DNA from: Actinoplanes italicus | GTDB lineage: Bacteria; Actinomycetota; Actinomycetes; Mycobacteriales; Micromonosporaceae | Assembly (NCBI RefSeq): GCF_003001815.1 | Contig: NZ_PVMZ01000010.1 | Span: 186,001 to 250,000, forward strand | DNA length: 64,000 nucleotides | Direction: 5' to 3' | Shown: positions 33,966 through 42,061 of the stretch, in pieces | How the letters are laid out: the number at the start of each line of letters is the position of its first letter | How positions within the stretch are numbered: the first letter of the stretch is position 1 | The notes under the pieces: model-generated | Databases searched by the model: none | Told to the model about the DNA's origin: nothing | Seen by the model: only the letters and a program-made list of their open reading frames with translations | Made by a program: the position numbers and the translations under genes

Positions 33966-36491
33966 ATGTCCGATAATGCATTGACCCGGCGTGGCCTGCT
34001 CCTGGGCACGGCCGCAGCCGGAGCCGCCCTGGCCGTCCCCGGACCGGCGGCGGCCGGCGCGAAGAAGAGGAAGCTCGTGGTCAACGGCCTGCCCGTGCCC
34101 CGCTCCTGGCGGGCCGCGCCGTTCTCTCTGAACCGGGTCGACCTGGCCCCGAGCGTCTTCACCGAGAAACGCGACCGGATCCTGGCGTACGCCCGCGCCT
34201 ACCCGGCCGACCGGATCCTCGCCAACTTCCGGGCGGCAGCAGGACTGGACACCCTCGGCGCGCAGCCGCCGGGCGGATGGGACGACGCGACCGGCAATCT
34301 GCGCGGCCACTACAGCGGCCACTTCCTGTCGATGCTGGCCCAGGCGTGGGCCGGCACCGGCGAGGCGGTCTTCAAGGAGAAGGCCGACGCGATCGTCACC
34401 GGCCTCCAGCAGTGCCAGGACGCCTGGGCTGAGCAGGTAGGCCTGCCGGGCACCCCGCCGCCGCCCGCGACCTGGGCGGACGGCGGCCTGGAGCTGTCCG
34501 GCGACGGGCAGTACGTCGGCCTGCCGGACGCCACGGTCGACGGCCTGACCGCGGCCACCATCCGCATCCGCCTCAAGATCAGCGAGTTGCGTACCTGGTC
34601 ACGGGCCTTCGACTTCGGTGTCGGCCCGGCCGTCAACATGTTCCTGACCATCCACGACGGCACCGGCCCGCGGTTCGCGATCACCACCTCCGGCAGCGGC
34701 GGTGAACAGCGCATCCCGGTGTCTGCCCCGCTGCCGGTCGGCGAGTGGGTGGACCTGGCCGTCACCCTCGACGGGCAGGTCGGGACGCTGTACGTCAACG
34801 GCGTCGCGGCCGGCACCAACCCGGCCATGACCCTGACCCCGGCCGCGCTGGGCGCTCCGAAGAACAACTGGATCGGCCGTTCCCAGTACGGCGACGCCGG
34901 CCTCAAGGCGGTCGTCGACGAGTTCCACCTGTTCGACCGGGCGCTGACCGCCGCCGAGATCACCACGGCGACCGGCAACCTGGCCTGGTACCGGTTCGAC
35001 GAGACGACGGGCACGGCGGTCGCCGACTCGTCCGGCCGGAGCTGGGACGCCGCGGTGGTCACCGGTGCCGGCGGCGCGCCCGGCCCGAGCCACGCCGGGT
35101 TCCTGGCCGCCTACCCGGAGACCCAGTTCATCCAGCTGGAGCAGTACGTCACCTACCCGGCGATCTGGGCGCCCTACTACACCTGCCACAAGATCATGCG
35201 CGGCCTGCTGGACGCGCACACCCTGACCGGCAACGCCACCGCGCTGGACGTGGCCCGCGGCATGGGGGAGTGGGTGCACTCCCGGCTCAGCAAACTGCCG
35301 CGTGAGCAGCTCGACCGGATGTGGGCGCTCTACATCGCCGGCGAGTACGGCGGCATGAACGAGGTGATGGCCGACCTGGCCACCCTCACCGGCGACCGCA
35401 CGTTCCTGGCCACGGCCGCGTACTTCGACAACACGAAACTGCTGGCCGACTGCGCGGCGGACACCGACACCCTCGACGGTAGGCACGCCAACCAGCACAT
35501 CCCGCAGTTCCTCGGCTACCTGCGCATGTACGAGCAGGGCGCCGCCCGCGACTACCGGGCCGCGGCCGAGAACTTCTACGACATGGTCGTGCCGCACCGC
35601 ACGTACGTGCACGGCGGCACCGGGCAGGGCGAGGTGTTCCGCAAGCGCGACGTCATCGCCGGCAGCATCGTGACCAGCACGAACGCCGAGACGTGCGCGG
35701 CGTACAACATGCTCAAGGTGGCCCGGAACCTGTTCGCGCTCAAGCCGGACGCCCGGTTCTTCGACTACTACGAGCGGACGCTGGTCAACCAGATCCTCGG
35801 CTCCAAGCGCGACGCCGACAGCACGACGGACCCGCTGGTCACGTACATGGTCCCGGTCGGTCCGGGGCAGCGGCGCGGCTACGGCAACATCGGCACCTGC
35901 TGCGGCGGCACCGGCCTGGAGAACCACACCAAGTACCAGGACGCCGTCTACTTCCGGACGCCGGACGACGACGTCCTCTACGTCAACCTCTACCTGCCGT
36001 CGACGCTGCGCTGGACCGAGCGCAAGGTCACCATCGTGCAGTCCGGCGACTTCCCGCGCACCCCGTCGTCGACGCTCACGATCACCGGCCACGCCCGCTT
36101 CGAGCTGCGGCTGCGGGTTCCGTCGTGGGCTCGGCAGGACTTCAAGTTCAAGATCAATGGCAAGGCGACTCGAGTACGGGTGAGCGAGAACGGCTACGCC
36201 TCCGTCGAGCGATCCTGGCGCACCGGCGACAAGGTCGAGGTCAGCTTCCCGTACCGCCTGCACGTCGAGTCCACCATCGACGACCCCACCCTCCAGGCCC
36301 TGGTCTACGGGCCGATCGCCCTGGTCGCCAAGTCGGCGAGCACCACACCCGTCGAGATCGCCGGTGACCCGGCCACCGTCGCCGTGCCGGGCGACCGGCC
36401 ACTCACGTTCACCGCCGGTGGCGTCACCTTCGAACCGTTCTTCCTCGGTGACACCGCGCCCTACCACGCGTACTTCCGCCGCACCGCATAG
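33966..36491 (+). CDS. Exported GH127/GH146-like beta-L-arabinofuranosidase with inserted LamG domain
   Basis: This 841-residue protein has a Tat signal (TRRGLLLGTAAAGAALAVPG, residues 7-26). The DUF1680-type (alpha/alpha)6 catalytic domain is split: after residue 158 a LamG/concanavalin-like domain (about 160-370) is inserted, then the barrel resumes with the zinc site E575-x-C577 (NAETCA) and C645-C646 (GTCCGG). The N-terminal VVNGLPVPRSWRAAPF is typical of the long subfamily. ATG at 33966 has AAAGGTGA upstream; the longer frame from 33855 overlaps the previous gene. It probably releases arabinose outside the cell, with LamG adding glycan binding. Confidence 0.88.
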   Translation: MSDNALTRRGLLLGTAAAGAALAVPGPAAAGAKKRKLVVNGLPVPRSWRAAPFSLNRVDLAPSVFTEKRDRILAYARAYPADRILANFRAAAGLDTLGAQPPGGWDDATGNLRGHYSGHFLSMLAQAWAGTGEAVFKEKADAIVTGLQQCQDAWAEQVGLPGTPPPPATWADGGLELSGDGQYVGLPDATVDGLTAATIRIRLKISELRTWSRAFDFGVGPAVNMFLTIHDGTGPRFAITTSGSGGEQRIPVSAPLPVGEWVDLAVTLDGQVGTLYVNGVAAGTNPAMTLTPAALGAPKNNWIGRSQYGDAGLKAVVDEFHLFDRALTAAEITTATGNLAWYRFDETTGTAVADSSGRSWDAAVVTGAGGAPGPSHAGFLAAYPETQFIQLEQYVTYPAIWAPYYTCHKIMRGLLDAHTLTGNATALDVARGMGEWVHSRLSKLPREQLDRMWALYIAGEYGGMNEVMADLATLTGDRTFLATAAYFDNTKLLADCAADTDTLDGRHANQHIPQFLGYLRMYEQGAARDYRAAAENFYDMVVPHRTYVHGGTGQGEVFRKRDVIAGSIVTSTNAETCAAYNMLKVARNLFALKPDARFFDYYERTLVNQILGSKRDADSTTDPLVTYMVPVGPGQRRGYGNIGTCCGGTGLENHTKYQDAVYFRTPDDDVLYVNLYLPSTLRWTERKVTIVQSGDFPRTPSSTLTITGHARFELRLRVPSWARQDFKFKINGKATRVRVSENGYASVERSWRTGDKVEVSFPYRLHVESTIDDPTLQALVYGPIALVAKSASTTPVEIAGDPATVAVPGDRPLTFTAGGVTFEPFFLGDTAPYHAYFRRTA

Positions 36492-36502
36492 CCAACCCCT
36501 GA

Positions 36503-36543
36503 GCGTGTGAAGTCCGGTCGCCATGGGCGGCCGGGCCTCACGC
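36503..36543 (+). terminator. Imperfect stem-loop between glycosidase genes
   Basis: The sequence from GCGTG at 36503 pairs with CTCACGC ending at 36543 through a GC-rich stem with a few bulges and a short ATG loop. There is no T tract. It could attenuate transcription or stabilise the upstream message between the two large genes. Confidence 0.4.
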
Positions 36544-36562
36544 GCAGAATGGACGCCCCTCC

Positions 36563-39500
36563 ATGCGGACATTCCGCCATATCGCCATGTCCTCAGCCGC
36601 CCTCCTGCTGCTCACTTCCCTGTCCCCGGTCGCCGCGCAGGCGGCCCCCAACGCGGCCACCCCCTACCCGGTCTTCAAGGGCGACGCCGACCCGGTCCCC
36701 GACGACCGGACCGGCTACCACGCCCGCAACCAGCTCCAGGCGATCTTCGACGCGGACGTCGCCGCGGGTGCCGGAAGCAGCCCCGACCAGGACTTCTGGA
36801 TCGACCGCATGCTGGCCCGCACCGGCAACCAGCCGGGCGGCTCCAACGGCGACGCCAATCAGTACCTGTTCAGTCGTGGCCGCACGGTGTTCATGAAGAC
36901 CCACCAGCCCGGCGTGCTCGGTTTCGGCGGCGAGGTCGCCTACATCGAGTCGATCGCCGGTGGCCAGGGCGCCTACACGATCACGGCGTCGGTCGGCGGC
37001 GCCGAGATCGCGCTCACCGAGGACGCCGCCCAGCGCCGTCAGACGCCCAGTTACTGGCGCGGCGTGTTCACCAACAGCGCCGCCGGGCTGCGCGTGGTGC
37101 AGACCAAGTTCATCACCGACGCCAACGTGGCGGTCACGAACCTGGAGCTGGCCAGCACCAACGGGGCCGCCAAGGACGTCGTCCTGAACGCGTCGTCGGC
37201 GTTCGCCCGTACCGCCGCCGGGTCTGATCCTGAATTGACCGGGGCCGTGCGGGCCTACAACAAGCTCACCGACCTGTTCCCCCGATTCTCCGGCGACGGG
37301 TTCGTCCCGGCCGAGGGCCGGCTGCGGCAGACCGTGAGCGTCCCGGCGACCGGCTCCGCGCGTACGAAGGTGCAGCTCGGCTTCGTGGCGAAGGAGATCC
37401 CGGCGTCGGCGGCCGACTACACGCGGATCCGCGGGCTCGCGCCGCAGGCGGCGTTCAGCGAGCACGTCACCGCCTACAACCGGTGGTGGGCGCAGAACGT
37501 GCCCTACCTGGACACGCCCGAGAACAACATCGACAAGACGCTGTTCTACCGCTGGTGGCTGATGCGGTACAACTTCCTCGACGCCGACCTGCCGGGCAAC
37601 GACTACCAGTTCCCCACCTCGATGGAGGGGGTACTCGGCTACAACAACGCCATCGTGCTGACCGTCGGCATGTTCGTCGACGACCTCAAGTACTTCCGCG
37701 ACCCGTCGTACTCGTACGGGCCGTGGCTGTCGGCCGGTGAGGTCGCCAAGAGCGGCAAGTACGTCGACAACCCCGGTGACCCGGCGAACTGGTCCAACAG
37801 TTACACGCAGTACATCTCCGAGGCGGCGTGGCGCTCGTACCAGCTGCACGGCGGGCCGGCCGCGGTCGCGCAGAACCTCGGCGAGTACGCGGAGTACGAC
37901 GTCAAGGGCCTGCTCGACGCGTACGACACCGACGACAACGGGCTGATCGAGTACAACTGGGGCGCCATGACCGGCAACGACGCCGACGCGGTGTCGTTCG
38001 ACTGGCGGGCCGGCAACCTGGACCGGGCCGAGAGCGCCTACCTGTACTCCAACGCCAAGGCCGGTGCGGCCGCCTACCGGACGGCCGGGAACACCGCGAA
38101 GGCCGCCGAGATGGAGGCGTTCGCCGAGCGGGTCAAGGCAGCCGTCCTGGAGTACCTGTGGGAGCCGGCCACCGACACGCCCGACGAGATGGGGCACCGC
38201 GGCAACCTGCTCAAGCACCGGCACGTCGCCACCGGTGACCTGGTGCCGTGGAAGGAGATCAACAACTACTACCCGTACTCGGTGGGGCTGATGCCGAACA
38301 CCGCCGAGTACCGCGAGGCGCTGCGGCTGTTCGCCGACGACACCCAGTACCCGATCTTCCCGTTCACCACGGCGAACCAGGCCGACAAGGCCGCCGCTGC
38401 GGCACAGGGCGACCCGGGCAGCAACAACTTCTCGGTGATCAACTCGACGGTGACGTTCCGGATGCTCGCCTCGGTGCTGCGCAACTACCCGACCGACTAC
38501 ATCGACGCCGAGTGGTACAAGAAGCTGCTCTACTGGAACGCCTGGGCCCACTACCAGGGCAACGGCGACAACCGGTATCCGGACCAGAACGAGTTCTGGG
38601 CCGACGGCTCGGCCGCGAACCAGAGCATCGGGTACCGCTCGTGGATCCACCACACGATCCTCGGCGCCACCAACTTCACCGTCATCGAGGACGCGATGGG
38701 CCTGCGGCCCCGCTCCGACGCGAAGATCGAACTGGACCCGATCGACATCGGCTGGGACCACTTCACGGCCAACAACGTCCGCTACCGCGACCGCGATCTG
38801 ACCGTGGTCTGGGACGCGCCCGGCGGTACCGACCACTACGAGGGCGTGCCGGACGGCTACTCGGTCTACCTCGACGGTCAGTTGGCGTTCACCGCGTCGG
38901 CGCTGGGCAAGATCGTCTACGACCCGGCCACTGGGGATGTTTCCACAGCTCCCGGCATTGCGGTGTCTTCCTCGACTGCCATCGCTGTCAAAGCGCCTCA
39001 GGATGTCGCCTTCGCAGCCGACGCCCGGATCACCGATGTGCTGGCCAAGGCCGGTGTCGACCCGTCCGCGAACGTCGCACAGGGACGTCCGGCCACGGCG
39101 TCGTTCTCGGCCACCGGGCGGGGTCCGGCGGGTGCGGTCGACGGCACGACGATCAACGAGCCTTTCTGGGGTACGGCCGGATCGAGCACCGCCTCGGACC
39201 AGATCACCGTCGACCTGCAGGGTTCCCGCAAGGTCGACGACGTGCGCGTCTACTTCTACAAGTCGACGACCACGGCGACCGTGCAGGGCTACGCGCCACC
39301 GGCACAGTTCCTGGTCGAGTACCACGACGGTTCCGGCTGGAAGGCCGTGCCAAGGCAGAGCCGTCATCCGGCGTACCCGCGCGGCAACCTCAACCAGATC
39401 CGGTTCCCGTCGGTGACCGCCACGCAGTTGCGGGTCACGGTGCAGCACGCACCAGGCTTCAAGACCGCGATCAAGGAGATCCAGGCGTACGACACCGGGG

Positions 39501-42001
39501 TTGCCGCCCCGGCGCCGGTCGACGCTCCGCCGCTGGCCGACGCGTGGCTCGACTCCACCTACAGCCAGGCCGGCTCGGTGCGACTGATCGGCCTGGCCCA
39601 GGACGACGGCAACCCGGGCACGCCGATCGCCGCGCAGTGGTCGGTCGTGGACGCCCCGGCCGGAGGCGCGGTCGCCTTCGACCCGGCGAACACCCCCAGC
39701 ACGGTCGCCAGGTTCACCGCCTCCGGCCGGTACACGCTGCGGCTCACCGTCGGCGCGTCCACCAAGGACGTGGTCGTCGACGCCACGGCGCTGGCCGAGG
39801 GCGAGATCAACGTGGCGTCCACGGCCACCGCCTCGGCGAGCTTCACGGCCGGGTGGAACAACGTGAACGCCGTCAACGACGGGAAGCCGCCGCTGTTCAC
39901 CGGTGGCGCACAGTCCGACCTGTGGGGCACCTGGACCGGCAGTGAGCCGGCCACGCGCTGGTTGCAGTACGACTTCCCGTCCGCGGTCCGCGTCGACCGG
40001 GCCTCGATCGACTTCTGGTCGGACAGCACCACCGGCGGCAGCGGCGTGGCCGTGCCCGCCTCGTGGAAGGTCCAGTGGTGGGACGGCACCGCCTGGCAGG
40101 ACGTGACCGGCGCGAGCGGGTTCAGCCCGGCCGTGCGCGGGCGCACCAACGACGTCGCGTTCGACGCGGTCACCACGACCCGGCTGCGGGCCACGTTCAA
40201 CGCGCTGCCCAACGCGGCAGGGACCGCGTACTCGGCGGTCGGGGTCTCCGAGTGGCGGGTGTTCGCCGCCGCCGCCTCGTCGATCCAGGGCGTCGACGTG
40301 CGTACCCAGGTGGGGGTCGTCCCCTCCCTCCCGGCGACGGTCGAGGTGACCTATGCCGACGGAAGCCGCCTGCCGGTGGCTGTGGCGTGGGGCGCGATCG
40401 ACCCGGACAAGGTCGCGTCGGTCGGTGACTTCACGGTCTCCGGATTCGTGGCCGGCACCACGCTGACCGCTTCCGCTCACGTCTGGGTCCGCGGCGCCGA
40501 CCCGGTGCAGATCAACACGATCGACCCGGTCGCCGTCAGCACCGCCGTCGGCGTCGCGCCCAGGCTTCCCGCCGGGGTGACGGTCGGCTACAACGACGGC
40601 TCCCGGCAGAGCGGCATCGCCGTCACCTGGGCGCCGGTCGACCCGGCCTCGTACGCGGCCGAAGGCACCTTCGAAGTGACCGGGCAGGTCGCCGGCACCG
40701 ACAAGACCGCCAAGGCCACCGTCACGGTCGGCGCGGGCGGGCCGAAGGACACCGCCGCGCCGGTCGCGTCGCTGACCGCCGACCCGGCCGACCCGTGGAC
40801 CAACGTGGCGTCGGTGAAGGTCACCGCGACGGCCACCGACAACCGGGACGACTCGCCGGACATCGAGATCCGGGTCGGGGACGGGTCGTGGGACGATTAC
40901 GACGGGCCGGCCACGGTCGGCGACCAGGGCAGCACCACCGTCCAGGCGCGGGCCACCGACGAGGCGGGCAACGTCTCCGCCGTCACCCAGCTGGTCGTCG
41001 GCATCGACCGGACCGTTCCGTCCGCGACCGCTTCGCTGAACGCGGCGGCCCGTACGGTGTCGATCACCGGCACCGACGCGCTCTCCGGGATCGCCGCCGT
41101 GCAGTACCGGCTCACCGTCGGCGGGGTCGTCACCCAGGACTGGACCACCGCTGCCGGGGCGGTGCCGATCGGGTCGGCGGCCACCACGGTCGGATACCGC
41201 TCGGTGGACCGGGCCGGCAACACCTCGGCCGCCGGATCGCTCGAGGTCGCGGCCGGTCAGGCGCCGGTCAACGTGGCCCGCACCGGTACGGCGTCCGCGT
41301 CGTACACGCCGGGCTGGCTCACCGCCGACAACCTCGCCGACGGGGCGGCGCCGACCGGACCGGTCGGTCCCAACACCGACGTGTGGAACACCTGGCCGCA
41401 GGTCGGCGACCAGTGGATCCAGCTCGACTGGGCGTCGCCGGTGGCCGTGGACCGCACCCGGATCTGGTTCACCGACGACGTCGACGAGTCGGGGGCCGGA
41501 GTGGCGCCGCCCAGCGCCTGGAAGCTCCAGTACTGGAACGGGACCGCCTGGTCCGACGTCAGCGACGCCACCGCCTACGGCACCTCGGCCACCGGCTGGA
41601 ACGACGTGACCTTCACCAAGGTCACCACCACCCGGCTGCGGGCGCTGCTCACCAGCAGTGGCACCGAAGAGGGCAAGGGTGCGCCCGGTGTGCAGGAGTG
41701 GGAGGTCTACGACGTTCCCGGAGTGACCGAACCCGGTCCGGACGTCGAGGTGCAGGCGCGGGCGCAGTGCACGGCCGGGAAGGCGTACGTGGCGATCACC
41801 GCCCGCAACACCGGGGACGTTCCGCTGAACATCCAGCTGATCAGCCCGTACGGCACCCGGACCGTCGTCGGCGTCGCCCCCGGCAAGTCCGCCTACCAGA
41901 CGTTCAACAGCCGGCTGGCGATCCTCCCGGCGGGTTCCGCCACGGTCAAGGCCGGCGACGCCGCCCTGGACGCCCCCTACGCGGCCATCAGCTGCGGTTG
42001 A
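36563..42001 (+). CDS. Giant secreted multidomain glycosidase (MGH1-like catalytic domain, discoidin and Ig modules)
   Basis: This 1812-residue secreted protein has a signal peptide ending near AAQA|AP. Residues about 40-780 form an (alpha/alpha)6 glycosidase resembling the MGH1-like/GH63 clan (NIDKTLFYRWWLMRYNFLD, WKEINNYYPYSVGLMP, SWIHHTILGATNF). Then follow a discoidin-like domain (about 815-960), an Ig-like segment, a second discoidin-like domain (1082-1235, INVASTATASASFTAGW), two Big_4 Ig domains (1242-1390, VTYADGSRLPVAVAW), OmpL47/Ig-like modules (1392-1565), a third discoidin-like domain (1569-1715) and a C-terminal domain (1722-1812) shared with the next gene. ATG at 36563 gives the signal peptide. 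The discoidin modules likely bind plant glycans. Catalytic specificity is inferred from the arabinan setting only. Confidence 0.85.
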   Translation: MRTFRHIAMSSAALLLLTSLSPVAAQAAPNAATPYPVFKGDADPVPDDRTGYHARNQLQAIFDADVAAGAGSSPDQDFWIDRMLARTGNQPGGSNGDANQYLFSRGRTVFMKTHQPGVLGFGGEVAYIESIAGGQGAYTITASVGGAEIALTEDAAQRRQTPSYWRGVFTNSAAGLRVVQTKFITDANVAVTNLELASTNGAAKDVVLNASSAFARTAAGSDPELTGAVRAYNKLTDLFPRFSGDGFVPAEGRLRQTVSVPATGSARTKVQLGFVAKEIPASAADYTRIRGLAPQAAFSEHVTAYNRWWAQNVPYLDTPENNIDKTLFYRWWLMRYNFLDADLPGNDYQFPTSMEGVLGYNNAIVLTVGMFVDDLKYFRDPSYSYGPWLSAGEVAKSGKYVDNPGDPANWSNSYTQYISEAAWRSYQLHGGPAAVAQNLGEYAEYDVKGLLDAYDTDDNGLIEYNWGAMTGNDADAVSFDWRAGNLDRAESAYLYSNAKAGAAAYRTAGNTAKAAEMEAFAERVKAAVLEYLWEPATDTPDEMGHRGNLLKHRHVATGDLVPWKEINNYYPYSVGLMPNTAEYREALRLFADDTQYPIFPFTTANQADKAAAAAQGDPGSNNFSVINSTVTFRMLASVLRNYPTDYIDAEWYKKLLYWNAWAHYQGNGDNRYPDQNEFWADGSAANQSIGYRSWIHHTILGATNFTVIEDAMGLRPRSDAKIELDPIDIGWDHFTANNVRYRDRDLTVVWDAPGGTDHYEGVPDGYSVYLDGQLAFTASALGKIVYDPATGDVSTAPGIAVSSSTAIAVKAPQDVAFAADARITDVLAKAGVDPSANVAQGRPATASFSATGRGPAGAVDGTTINEPFWGTAGSSTASDQITVDLQGSRKVDDVRVYFYKSTTTATVQGYAPPAQFLVEYHDGSGWKAVPRQSRHPAYPRGNLNQIRFPSVTATQLRVTVQHAPGFKTAIKEIQAYDTGVAAPAPVDAPPLADAWLDSTYSQAGSVRLIGLAQDDGNPGTPIAAQWSVVDAPAGGAVAFDPANTPSTVARFTASGRYTLRLTVGASTKDVVVDATALAEGEINVASTATASASFTAGWNNVNAVNDGKPPLFTGGAQSDLWGTWTGSEPATRWLQYDFPSAVRVDRASIDFWSDSTTGGSGVAVPASWKVQWWDGTAWQDVTGASGFSPAVRGRTNDVAFDAVTTTRLRATFNALPNAAGTAYSAVGVSEWRVFAAAASSIQGVDVRTQVGVVPSLPATVEVTYADGSRLPVAVAWGAIDPDKVASVGDFTVSGFVAGTTLTASAHVWVRGADPVQINTIDPVAVSTAVGVAPRLPAGVTVGYNDGSRQSGIAVTWAPVDPASYAAEGTFEVTGQVAGTDKTAKATVTVGAGGPKDTAAPVASLTADPADPWTNVASVKVTATATDNRDDSPDIEIRVGDGSWDDYDGPATVGDQGSTTVQARATDEAGNVSAVTQLVVGIDRTVPSATASLNAAARTVSITGTDALSGIAAVQYRLTVGGVVTQDWTTAAGAVPIGSAATTVGYRSVDRAGNTSAAGSLEVAAGQAPVNVARTGTASASYTPGWLTADNLADGAAPTGPVGPNTDVWNTWPQVGDQWIQLDWASPVAVDRTRIWFTDDVDESGAGVAPPSAWKLQYWNGTAWSDVSDATAYGTSATGWNDVTFTKVTTTRLRALLTSSGTEEGKGAPGVQEWEVYDVPGVTEPGPDVEVQARAQCTAGKAYVAITARNTGDVPLNIQLISPYGTRTVVGVAPGKSAYQTFNSRLAILPAGSATVKAGDAALDAPYAAISCG

Positions 42002-42061
42002 CCCTCGGGCGGCGCCCTTCACCGGGCGTCGCCTCCTCACCCCCACAAAGGAATCGTCACC

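Noticed and set aside
31598..34162. 854-codon minus-strand frame
   Set aside because: It is antisense to a permease, the GH127 gene and the start of the next enzyme, all with strong family motifs.
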